Origin: Gemmatimonadaceae bacterium
Lineage (GTDB): Bacteria > Gemmatimonadota > Gemmatimonadetes > Gemmatimonadales > Gemmatimonadaceae
Assembly (NCBI GenBank): GCA_025362035.1
Contig: JANYIN010000120.1
Span: 48,147-112,146, forward strand
DNA: 64,000 nucleotides
Reading direction: 5' to 3'
The position numbers and the translations under genes were made by a program. Under the pieces are notes generated by a model. That model was not told the origin of the DNA, did no database searches, and worked only from the letters and a program-made list of their open reading frames with translations. Position 1 is the first letter of the stretch, and each line of letters begins with the position of its first letter. This document shows, in pieces, positions 34,123 to 42,438 of this stretch.

Positions 34123-35250
34123 ATGTATGACGTCCTGGTGGTCGGGCTGGGCGCCATGGGGTCCGCGGCGCTCTACCACCTGGCCCACCGCGGGTGTCGC
34201 GTGGTTGGCGTCGATGCGATGCGGCCGCCGCACACCCTCGGTTCAACGCATGGGCGGACGCGCATCATTCGTGAGGCGTACTACGAACATCCGAGCTACG
34301 TGCCGCTGGTGAAGCGAGCGTACGAGAACTGGTCCGCTTTGGAGAAGGGCACGGGGACCGTGCTCTATCACCAGACCGGTGGGCTGATGATGGGCGCGCC
34401 GGACTCTCGGTTGATTCGTGGCACGCTGGAGAGTGCCACGATGCATGGTCTCGCCGTAGAGGACCTGACGGCCGATCAAGTGATGCGGCGCTTTCCGGCG
34501 TTCCACACACCGGACGGTCTGATCGGGGTATTTGAACAACGGGCGGGTGTCCTCTTTCCGGAGGCATGCGTTCGCGCCCACCTGGACGGGGCACGCGTGA
34601 GTGGCGCGGACATTCGCATGGACACCCGCGTGCTCGACGTCTTTCAGAAGCCAGGATCGATTTCCGCTGTCACGCACGACGGGACGATCGCCGCGCGGCG
34701 TGTCGTCGTTGCCGCTGGTCCGTGGACGGGCGCACTGCTCGAACAGCTCGGCGTGTCAGTGCCGCTCGTGGTCGAGCGGCAGACCATGCACTGGTTCGAC
34801 TCCACTCCGTACGCGCGGACGCTCGCGCCCGCGGAATTCCCCGTCGCGCTCATTGAGCACGCGCCGGACCGATTCTTTTATGTGATGCCGGATCTCGGCG
34901 ACGGCGTGAAGGCCGCCATTCACCACGAGGGAGCGGTGACGTCTCCCGATGGGGTGGATCGCGAAGTCAGGGCGCCCGATACCGATCCGGTCGAAAGGCT
35001 CGTCGAGCAATTCGTCCCTGCTGCGGAACGCGTCGCGCGGGAGTCCGCCGTGTGTCTGTACACCGATACCCCGGACAACGATTTCGTCGTCGATACGGTC
35101 GCCGGCATGCCAAACGTCGTATTGGTGAGTGCGTGTTCAGGCCATGGCTTCAAGTTCGCGAGCGCCGTGGGCGAGATCGTGGCGCAGCTCGCGCTTGAGC
35201 AGGTCCCCTCCGTCGACATCTCACACTTCGCAGCTGGTCGTTTCGCGTGA
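34123..35250 (+). CDS. monomeric sarcosine oxidase / N-methyl amino acid oxidase (FAD)
   Basis: 375 residues from the ATG at 34123. FAD-binding Rossmann motif VVGLGAMGSAALYHLAHRG at the N-terminus; the covalent-FAD cysteine is Cys311 in SAVCLYTDTPD, aligning with Cys315 of Bacillus monomeric sarcosine oxidase; the SGHGFKFASAVGE motif follows. The family oxidatively demethylates sarcosine to glycine, formaldehyde and hydrogen peroxide, or N-methyltryptophan. The gene overlaps the following ABC transporter gene and lies upstream of hyuAB, so a catabolic role for N-methyl compounds is likely. Confidence 0.87.
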   Translation: MYDVLVVGLGAMGSAALYHLAHRGCRVVGVDAMRPPHTLGSTHGRTRIIREAYYEHPSYVPLVKRAYENWSALEKGTGTVLYHQTGGLMMGAPDSRLIRGTLESATMHGLAVEDLTADQVMRRFPAFHTPDGLIGVFEQRAGVLFPEACVRAHLDGARVSGADIRMDTRVLDVFQKPGSISAVTHDGTIAARRVVVAAGPWTGALLEQLGVSVPLVVERQTMHWFDSTPYARTLAPAEFPVALIEHAPDRFFYVMPDLGDGVKAAIHHEGAVTSPDGVDREVRAPDTDPVERLVEQFVPAAERVARESAVCLYTDTPDNDFVVDTVAGMPNVVLVSACSGHGFKFASAVGEIVAQLALEQVPSVDISHFAAGRFA

Positions 35251-36185
35251 GCATGGCAGCCACATGCGGTCGATCCGTGATCCATGTCGAGCACATCCGG
35301 AAGTCGTACGGCACGTTGCGGGCGGTGGACGAGATTTCGCTGGACGTGTACGAAGGTGAGATCTTCGGGCTGATCGGTCCGAACGGCGCGGGCAAGACCA
35401 CGACGATGGAATGCGTCGAAGGCATTCGCACGCCCGACAGCGGAACGATCACCGTGCTCGGCCTGGACCCGTTTCGCGACGTCTATCAGTTGCAGGAGCG
35501 AATTGGTGTGCAGCTTCAACAAGCGCAGCTGCAGAAGAGGATCAAGGTGTGGGAAGCGGTGCACCTCTGGGCCTCGCTGTACAAGCGAAAGACGGCCAGC
35601 GGCGAACAGCTGCTCGAACAACTCGGCCTTGCTGACAAGCGCGATGCGTGGTTCATGACACTCTCCGGCGGACAGAAGCAACGGCTATTCATCGCCCTCG
35701 CCCTCATCAACGATCCGGAAGTCGTCTTCCTCGACGAGCTCACGACCGGCCTCGATCCCCAAGCGCGACGCGCCATCTGGGACCTTGTCCGCGGAATTCG
35801 CGATCGAGGAAAGACAGTCTTCATGACGACCCACCTGATGGAGGAGGCCGAACGCCTCTGCGACCGCGTGGCGATCATCGAACGTGGACGCATCATCGAT
35901 GTCGATACGCCAGAACGGCTCGTGGTGAAGAACTGCCCGCAGCGCACCGTTGTGCTTGCGACCGACGATTCAGGCGCAGCTGAAGCATTCGGACGCATTC
36001 CGCGTTTGGACAGCGTCACGCGCGCGGACGCCCGCTTCATGCTGCACGGGTCGGGCGAGGAGTTCGTGACCGATGTGATTCAGTGCCTCTCGGATAATCA
36101 CGTGCGCGTCACGGACTTTCGCACAGTGCTGCCCACGCTCGAGGACGTCTTTCTGAAACTCACAGGACACTCGATCCGTGAGTGA
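35247..36185 (+). CDS. ABC transporter ATP-binding protein
   Basis: 312 residues from a GTG overlapping the previous stop (ATG 35253 is an alternative). Walker A GPNGAGKTTT, signature LSGGQKQR, Walker B VVFLDELTTGLDP, and a C-terminal extension typical of ABC-2 exporters (DrrA/NodI type). Works with the permease encoded 33 nt downstream. The single ATPase plus single permease suggests a homodimeric exporter. Confidence 0.92.
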   Translation: MSMAATCGRSVIHVEHIRKSYGTLRAVDEISLDVYEGEIFGLIGPNGAGKTTTMECVEGIRTPDSGTITVLGLDPFRDVYQLQERIGVQLQQAQLQKRIKVWEAVHLWASLYKRKTASGEQLLEQLGLADKRDAWFMTLSGGQKQRLFIALALINDPEVVFLDELTTGLDPQARRAIWDLVRGIRDRGKTVFMTTHLMEEAERLCDRVAIIERGRIIDVDTPERLVVKNCPQRTVVLATDDSGAAEAFGRIPRLDSVTRADARFMLHGSGEEFVTDVIQCLSDNHVRVTDFRTVLPTLEDVFLKLTGHSIRE

Positions 36186-36218
36186 TCCTCTCGTGACGAC
36201 GGACGCTGGGACGGTCCA

Positions 36219-36980
36219 GTGCCATTGAGCACCCGCGGCCTGTTCGCGCTTACGTGGCTCGAGACCAAGATCTTTCTGCGCGAGCCCCTCGGCGCGATCG
36301 GATCCATGGTCGTACCCGTGTTGGCGTTTCTCGTACTCGGTAGGGCGTTACCGCGCACCGTACCGCTGACCGCCACCCCATACGCGGGCCTTCTGGCGCC
36401 AGGCGGGGTACCCGTGCTCGTCTCGATCCTCATCGCCAACAGCGCCGTGCTGTCCCTCGTGGCGATCATCTCGATCTATCGTGAGGGCGGGATACTCAAG
36501 CGCCTGCGCGCCACGCCCTTGCGCCCGCCGACGATCCTCACCGCGCATGTCCTGGTGAAACTGCTGCTCACCGCCGTGACGATGGCCCTGATGACGCTCG
36601 TGGGACGGCGCTATTTCTCTCCCGGGGTGGACGTCCCGGTGATCTCCTTCGCGATCGCGCTGTTGATCGGCACCTGGAGCATTCTGTCCATCGGATTCGT
36701 CATTGCGAGCATCGTGCCCACCGCGCGTTTCGCCCAGCCCATAGGCGCGTTCATTCTGTACCCGATGATCGGGCTGTCAGGCCTCTTCGCACCGCTGAGC
36801 GCGTTTCCGCCCGCGTTGCGGACTGTGGCGCGCCTACTTCCCATGACATATGTCGTGTCGCTGCTCGGCGGGATCTGGCGCGGAGAGGGCTGGTTGGCGC
36901 ATCTGGGTGACATCGGCGCGCTGGTTGTCGCTTTCGTCGTGTGCACGGCGCTCTCCTCGCGAGTGTTCCGATGGGAGTGA
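36219..36980 (+). CDS. ABC-2 type transporter permease
   Basis: 253 residues with six predicted hydrophobic segments. The N-terminal cytoplasmic segment TWLETKIFLREPLGAIG and the helix set ending in a WxGEGWLAHLGDIGALVV segment match the ABC-2 (DrrB/NodJ-like) family. Starts at a GTG; its end overlaps the hyuA start by 10 nt. Exports a substrate whose identity is not evident. Its position inside the sox-hyu run is unusual for a catabolic operon, which normally carries an importer. Confidence 0.85.
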   Translation: MPLSTRGLFALTWLETKIFLREPLGAIGSMVVPVLAFLVLGRALPRTVPLTATPYAGLLAPGGVPVLVSILIANSAVLSLVAIISIYREGGILKRLRATPLRPPTILTAHVLVKLLLTAVTMALMTLVGRRYFSPGVDVPVISFAIALLIGTWSILSIGFVIASIVPTARFAQPIGAFILYPMIGLSGLFAPLSAFPPALRTVARLLPMTYVVSLLGGIWRGEGWLAHLGDIGALVVAFVVCTALSSRVFRWE

Positions 36981-38911
36981 CCGCGCTCTCAGTCGGCATT
37001 GACGTGGGCGGAACCTATACCGATCTCGTCGCCGTGGACGCGAACGGATGCGTTACCACCCGGAAGATTCCCAGCACGCCTTCTGATCAGAGTGAGGGTG
37101 TGGCGGTCGCACTCCAACTGCTCGGCGGCGAGCCGGTGTCGCGCTTCGTGCACGGCACCACCGTAGCCACGAACATGCTGCTCGAGCGCGCGGGAGCGCG
37201 CGTGGCGCTGGTGGCCACAGCCGGTTTCACCGACGTGTTGCACTTAGCGCGACAGGACCGAGCATCGCTCTACGATCTGTCGCGACATCACCCGCCGCCG
37301 CTGGTCGCGCGCGATCACACAGTGGGCGCGTGTGAGCGCGTCGTCCCCGAGGGCGTCCACATCGCACTGACGGACGAGGCAATCGACAGCGTCGTCGAAC
37401 GTGTGCGCACGCTCGCGCCGGACGTGGTCGCGATCTCACTATTGCACTCCTACGTCGACGCCACGCACGAGCAGGTACTCGCGACTGCTCTCCGCATAGC
37501 AATGCCGGGGCTGGAGGTGGTGCTGTCATCCGAGGTCTTTCCCGAAATCCGCGAGTATGAGCGCACGGCGACGACGGTAGCCGAAGCGTACCTGCGCCCT
37601 GGCGTCTCGCGCTATCTGGAGCGTCTGACCGTACGCGCGCACTCGCTCGGCGTGCCAGCACCGGGCGTGATGACGTCGGGTGGCGGGATGCGTACGGTGG
37701 CGCAGGCCGCTCGTGGCGCGGCATCGCTCGCGCTGTCCGGTCCGGCCGGCGGTGTCGTGGGCGCCGCCGCCGCTTTGCGGGCGGCGGGTTTCCTCAGTGC
37801 ACTCACGGTAGACATCGGGGGAACCAGCGCGGACGTCGGACTCGTCCTCGACGGCGAACCACTCGTGGAGCCGGGCGGTCGCGTCGCCGGCGTCCCGATC
37901 GCGCTGCCACGCGTACTCGTGGAGACCGTTTCGGCTGGCGGCGGCAGCATCGGATGGATCGATGACGGCGGCGCGCTTCGGGTAGGACCTCGCAGCGCCG
38001 GAGCCGTGCCCGGCCCGGCGGCGTTCGGTCGGGGCGGGACACTTCCCACCGTCACGGACGCACACGTCGTGCTGGGCCACATCACGGCGTCGTCCTTCAG
38101 CGGCGGCGTCGAGATGGATGTGCGCGCCGCGCACCACGCGATCAACGACCTCGCGCGTGGCCTCGATGCCGACGCGGACCGAGTCGCACGAGCCATGCTT
38201 GACATCGCGGATGCCTCGGTCGCGCGCGCGCTCAGGCGAGTCAGCGTCGAACGGGGCGTAAGTCCGCGGGAGTGCGTGCTCGTTCCATTCGGCGGCGGGG
38301 GCCCCCTGCACGCGTGTGGGTTGGCGGACCAACTGAGCATCCAGACGATCTTCGTGCCGCCGCATGCGGGCGTGCTGAGCGCCTTGGGCCTCGCCATCAC
38401 TCCGGAGCGACGGGAGCGCATGATCAGCCTGCTCACCCACGCCAGTGCACTGGATCGTGTCGCATTGAGCGCGGCGCTCACCCGCGCGTCAGCAGGTGTC
38501 GCCGATGGCGTGGAGTGGCGGCGCTCCTGGACGGCGCGAATGCGGTATGTGGGGCAGGGGCATGAACTCGACGTCGCCGTTCACCACGGCGAAGACGGCG
38601 CCGCTATCGCGGAGCGTTTTGCCGCGTTGCACCAGCAACGGAACGGGTTTACGCTCGAGTCGCGCACCGAGGTGATCGGCATCCGGCATGTCGCCGCGGG
38701 CGAAGCACATCGCGTCAGCTTTTCGCGCGATGGTCTGTCGGCGTGGGATCCCGAGAGGGCCGTGGACGATGGCCGCAGTTTCGAGGCGCTCTTGGCCGGC
38801 CCCGCGGTGGTCACCCTCGCGGGAGCGACCCTGCGTATCGCCGTTGGCTGGACTGGTCAGCCGCATTCGACCGGCGGATGGCTGCTGACGCGCGATGGAA
38901 ATCTGCCATGA
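36971..38911 (+). CDS. hyuA: hydantoinase/oxoprolinase subunit A (HyuA, N-methylhydantoinase A type)
   Basis: 646 residues from the ATG at 36971. The N-terminal domain carries the ATP phosphate-binding motif IDVGGTYTD (DVGGTFTD in most members), HGTTVATNMLLERAG and GFTDVLHLARQDR. The core has SGPAGGVVGAAAALR, VDIGGTSADVGLV, ETVSAGGGSIGWID and a C-terminal FGGGGPLHACGLAD. It hydrolyses a cyclic amide (hydantoin, N-methylhydantoin or 5-oxoproline) with ATP, together with HyuB. It overlaps the ABC permease end by 10 nt and hyuB by 4 nt. Confidence 0.93.
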   Translation: MGVTALSVGIDVGGTYTDLVAVDANGCVTTRKIPSTPSDQSEGVAVALQLLGGEPVSRFVHGTTVATNMLLERAGARVALVATAGFTDVLHLARQDRASLYDLSRHHPPPLVARDHTVGACERVVPEGVHIALTDEAIDSVVERVRTLAPDVVAISLLHSYVDATHEQVLATALRIAMPGLEVVLSSEVFPEIREYERTATTVAEAYLRPGVSRYLERLTVRAHSLGVPAPGVMTSGGGMRTVAQAARGAASLALSGPAGGVVGAAAALRAAGFLSALTVDIGGTSADVGLVLDGEPLVEPGGRVAGVPIALPRVLVETVSAGGGSIGWIDDGGALRVGPRSAGAVPGPAAFGRGGTLPTVTDAHVVLGHITASSFSGGVEMDVRAAHHAINDLARGLDADADRVARAMLDIADASVARALRRVSVERGVSPRECVLVPFGGGGPLHACGLADQLSIQTIFVPPHAGVLSALGLAITPERRERMISLLTHASALDRVALSAALTRASAGVADGVEWRRSWTARMRYVGQGHELDVAVHHGEDGAAIAERFAALHQQRNGFTLESRTEVIGIRHVAAGEAHRVSFSRDGLSAWDPERAVDDGRSFEALLAGPAVVTLAGATLRIAVGWTGQPHSTGGWLLTRDGNLP

Positions 38912-40449
38912 CCGCAGCCGACACCATCCATCCGCTCGAACTGTCCGTGTTGGCGCACGGCGTGGCGATGATCGCCGAGGAGATGGGAGCGGTGCTCGTG
39001 CGCGGCGCCCTCTCGCCGAACATCCGCGAGCGTCGCGACGCGTCGTGCGCGGTGTTCGATGCGGGCGGCCGCATGATCGCGCAGGCCGCGCACATACCGG
39101 TGCACCTCGGCGCCATGCCGGAGTCGGTGGCAGCCGTGCGCGCGCGACGTCCGCAGCCGGGCGATGTTTTTCTGCTCAATGACCCCTATCACGGAGGCTC
39201 GCACCTGCCGGACCTCACACTGGTGGAGGCAGTGGACATGGGGGGCGTCATCGGCGGATACACCGCGGTGAGGGCACATCATGCGGATGTGGGTGGAATG
39301 AGCCCGGGCAGCATGCCGCAGGGCGCGACGGAACTCGTGCAGGAGGGACTCATCGTGCCGCCCATTCGGCTGGTGCGCGCCGGCGCACTGGACGAGGAGC
39401 TGCTGGCGTTCATCCTCGCGAATGTTCGCACCCCGGCGGAGCGTCGCGGCGATCTGGGTGCGCAGCTTGCCGCATGCGCCAATGGCGCAACGGCGTGGCG
39501 TGCCTTTTCCGCGAGGCTTGGCGCCGCCAGACTGACCGCGGCGTGCGACGCGCTACTCGACTACGCCGAACGCCGTGTCCGCGCCAGGCTCGCGCCACTG
39601 GAAGGGCGAACCGGACGGGCGGAAGACGTGCTCGAAGGCGACGGCGTGACCGATGCGGACATACCGGTGCGGGTCGCGCTCGCGGTGCGGAACGGCTCGC
39701 TCCACCTCGATTTCAGCGGGAGCTCACCGCAGGTGGCTGGCAATGTGAACACACCGGCCGCGGTGACGCGGGCGGCCGCTGTGTTCGCGCTGCGGACGCT
39801 GCTCGACGACGACGTGCCCACCAACGACGGTATTGCACGCGCCATCTCCCTCGTCCTCCCCGCGCGCAGCGCGGTCAACGCCGCGTGGCCGGCCGCGGTG
39901 GCCGCGGGCAATGTCGAGATGTCGCAACGTATGGCCGACACGATTCTCGCGGCCTTTGGCGACGCAGGGGTGGATGTCGCGGCACAAGGACAGGGGACGA
40001 TGAACAACGTCACCTTCGGCGGCGCGGGGTGGACGTTTTACGAAACCCTGGGTGGCGGTCAGGGTGCGAGTTCGAAAGGGGCAGCGCCCTCCGGAGTGCA
40101 CGTCGGCATGAGTAATACGCTGAACACTCCCGTGGAGTCGCTGGAGCGTTCGACGCAGCTGCGAATCGATCGCTATGCGTTGCGTGACGGATCTGGTGGG
40201 GCGGGTGCGCATCGCGGCGGTGACGGCGTCATTCGCGCGTACCGTGCGACCGCGCCGTGCACGGTGACGCTGTTGACCGAACGCAGGCGGCACTCGCCGC
40301 GCGGGGTCGCCGGAGGCGGCGCGGGCGCAACCGGGAGGAATCTGCTGAACAACACGCCATTACCGGCGAAGTGCCGGGTCGTGCTCAAGGCTGGCGACGT
40401 CGTGACGATCGAGACACCAGGGGGTGGGGGTTACGGCCCCGTATCGTAG
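38908..40449 (+). CDS. hyuB: hydantoinase/oxoprolinase subunit B (HyuB)
   Basis: 513 residues, the usual size for HyuB. Recognised by MIAEEMGAVLVRGALSPNI, RRDASCAVFDAGGRMIAQA, NDPYHGGSHLPDLTLV, RAHHADVGGMSPGSMP, and the C-terminal GGQGASSKGAAPSGVH and GNTVTPLE-like region (SNTLNTPVESLE). Forms the hydrolase complex with HyuA; its ATG overlaps the hyuA stop. Last gene of the run; the next gene is convergent with a 51-nt gap and no clear terminator. Confidence 0.93.
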   Translation: MTAADTIHPLELSVLAHGVAMIAEEMGAVLVRGALSPNIRERRDASCAVFDAGGRMIAQAAHIPVHLGAMPESVAAVRARRPQPGDVFLLNDPYHGGSHLPDLTLVEAVDMGGVIGGYTAVRAHHADVGGMSPGSMPQGATELVQEGLIVPPIRLVRAGALDEELLAFILANVRTPAERRGDLGAQLAACANGATAWRAFSARLGAARLTAACDALLDYAERRVRARLAPLEGRTGRAEDVLEGDGVTDADIPVRVALAVRNGSLHLDFSGSSPQVAGNVNTPAAVTRAAAVFALRTLLDDDVPTNDGIARAISLVLPARSAVNAAWPAAVAAGNVEMSQRMADTILAAFGDAGVDVAAQGQGTMNNVTFGGAGWTFYETLGGGQGASSKGAAPSGVHVGMSNTLNTPVESLERSTQLRIDRYALRDGSGGAGAHRGGDGVIRAYRATAPCTVTLLTERRRHSPRGVAGGGAGATGRNLLNNTPLPAKCRVVLKAGDVVTIETPGGGGYGPVS

Positions 40450-40500
40450 CCGAATGCCCAAAGTGCGAGGGCTGGAACGGGCGAAGGAGCAGAGAAATCG

Positions 40501-41406
40501 CTACCTAGTCGGCGCCACCACATTCGTCATGGCGAGCGCCATGTGGAGGCTTCTGGCCAGCGAGATGGCGTCGCTGTTCGACCAGAAGTGCAGGAAGACC
40601 AACCTCGGTGATTCGTCCAGCATGTGAGAGTGAATCGCCGTCACCTGAATGCCGCTGTCCTCGAGCGCCCGCACGACGCGATTCACTTCAACGGCAGTAA
40701 GGACGAAGTCGCCGGTGATTGCGGCCTTTCCCCCGCCCGTGGGCTGGAAGTTGATGGCCGTCGCCACGCCCATGGACGCGGGTACTTCCATCTGGTCTTC
40801 GAAGATCGTTTCAGCCCGCGGCACACTCACCTGGTAGACGCCGCCGTTGAGTCTGCCGGCGTAACCGAGGGCCGCCGCGAGCGACGCTGTATCGAGCTCG
40901 AACAATGGCGCGGGCACTACCGCGACGGGGCCCAGCGGCGTCCCCGTGCGCGTCAGGGCGTCGTGTATGACCTGCGCCACCTTCGTCTCCTCACCATAGA
41001 CGCGGATGTGCATGTACAGCACCCGGGGTGATTCGCCGATGAGATGATTGTGCAGTGCGGTCTGTTCTACGCCGCCAGCCTGCAATGCCTCCATCACGGG
41101 GCCGACTTCGCCCTCGGTCATGACGAGGTCGCCCATCACCATTGCGTGGCTTCCACCGACGCGTTTGAACGCAACCCAGGAGCCGAGCGCCAGCGAAGGC
41201 TGGAGGTGGACGCCGTGCAGGGTGACCGCGAGATCGGATCGGGGGAAGCTGAACTTCAACACGTTGCCCGGCATCAGGGCGCCCTTTCGCCCCAGCGCGT
41301 GCTCGACCGTGGGCCATTCTGGAACCGTCTGCTGTGCTCTAACGAGCGGCGCTGCGCACAGCAGCACCGCCATCCCGACCGTGGAACATCGCGAGAATGC
41401 CTGCAT
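40501..41406 (-). CDS. exported protein with tandem DUF1259 domains
   Basis: 301 residues with a signal peptide (AAPLVRAQ). Two repeats of the same domain can be aligned by eye: GDLVMTEGEVGPVMEALQAG...TALHNHLIGESPRVLYMH in the first and GDFVLTAVEVNRVVRALEDS...TAIHSHMLDESPRLVFLH in the second. The family has no known activity, though paired His-x-His motifs (HNH, HSH) suggest metal binding. It is 29 nt downstream of the threonine dehydratase gene on the same strand. Convergent with hyuB. Confidence 0.85.
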   Translation of the reverse strand: MQAFSRCSTVGMAVLLCAAPLVRAQQTVPEWPTVEHALGRKGALMPGNVLKFSFPRSDLAVTLHGVHLQPSLALGSWVAFKRVGGSHAMVMGDLVMTEGEVGPVMEALQAGGVEQTALHNHLIGESPRVLYMHIRVYGEETKVAQVIHDALTRTGTPLGPVAVVPAPLFELDTASLAAALGYAGRLNGGVYQVSVPRAETIFEDQMEVPASMGVATAINFQPTGGGKAAITGDFVLTAVEVNRVVRALEDSGIQVTAIHSHMLDESPRLVFLHFWSNSDAISLARSLHMALAMTNVVAPTR

Positions 41407-41435
41407 GGTGGTGTTCGGCCAGGCTAGTGAGTTCA

Positions 41436-42395
41436 TCAGTTCCAGCTCAAGCCCTTCAACTGCTCCACATTGAGATTTCCGCCGCTGAGGACCGCCACGA
41501 TCTTGGACCCCGCCGGCATGTGAACGATCCCGGCCAGCAGCGCGGCAACTGGTGCTGCGGCGGCGGCTTCAGGAACGACCTTACAGCGTTCCATGACCCA
41601 CGGTACGGCGTCGAAGATTTCGCGGTCGGTCAGCGTCACGATCTCGTCCACGTAGCGCTGCACCACGGAGAGGGTGATATGTCCAACGCGCTGAACGCGA
41701 AGACCGTCGATGATGGTACGACAGTCGATAGTGACGACCTCTCCTGCGGCGACGGCTCGCTGCATCGCCGGCCCTTCCGACGACTCGACGCCGATCACGC
41801 GTATCGCAGGATTGTGGCTTTTCACCGCCATGGCGACGCCTGAAATCAACCCGCCTCCGCCGATCGGAACGACGATCGCGTCGAGATCCGGCCAATCCTG
41901 CACCACCTCGAGCCCAAGGGTTCCTTGGCCGGCGATGAGGTCGGCGTCGTCGAACGGGCTGATGTACGTCAGGCCTTCGTCGCGCACGAGTTCCAACGCC
42001 TTCTGATTCGCTTCGTCCCAGATCGAGCCGTGAAGTACGACTTCGGCGCCGTAGTCGCGTGTCGCGGCCACCTTTGCAGGCGTGGCGTTGCTTGCCATGC
42101 AGACGACGGCGCGGATTGCATGGATCCTGGCGGCGAGCGCCACCCCCTGGGCATGATTGCCGGCGGACGAACACACCACGCCACGCCGCTTCTCTTCATC
42201 GGATAGCAACGTGAACTTGTTGAGTGGGCCCCGAAGCTTGTACGAACCCACGCGCTGGAACATCTCCGCCTTCAGTCGGACGTCGAATCCCGTGCGGTGG
42301 CTCAATTGGTGCGACGTGAGCAGCGGGGTGTGGTGGATGTGTGGTCCGATCCTGGCTCTGACGGCTTCAAAGTCGCCGCGGGTGAGTGAAAGCAT
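41436..42395 (-). CDS. ilvA: threonine ammonia-lyase / serine dehydratase (no regulatory domain)
   Basis: 319 residues, the length of catabolic TdcB-type enzymes lacking the C-terminal ACT domain. PLP lysine in SYKLRGPLNKF, substrate loop SSAGNHAQGVA, phosphate-binding loop GGGGLISGVA and SGGNLN near the end. Converts threonine to 2-oxobutanoate and ammonia, or serine to pyruvate. Absence of the ACT domain suggests catabolic use without isoleucine feedback. It lies between the HD-GYP and DUF1259 genes on the same strand. A divergent relative lies at 21766-22680. Confidence 0.9.
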   Translation of the reverse strand: MLSLTRGDFEAVRARIGPHIHHTPLLTSHQLSHRTGFDVRLKAEMFQRVGSYKLRGPLNKFTLLSDEEKRRGVVCSSAGNHAQGVALAARIHAIRAVVCMASNATPAKVAATRDYGAEVVLHGSIWDEANQKALELVRDEGLTYISPFDDADLIAGQGTLGLEVVQDWPDLDAIVVPIGGGGLISGVAMAVKSHNPAIRVIGVESSEGPAMQRAVAAGEVVTIDCRTIIDGLRVQRVGHITLSVVQRYVDEIVTLTDREIFDAVPWVMERCKVVPEAAAAAPVAALLAGIVHMPAGSKIVAVLSGGNLNVEQLKGLSWN

Positions 42396-42438
42396 TTCTC
42401 CGTGAGTTGACGTGGAACGGCGGCGGCGCGCCAGATCG

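Noticed and set aside
40450..40500. Terminator between convergent hyuB and DUF1259 genes
   Set aside because: No stem of useful length could be found in the 51-nt gap.
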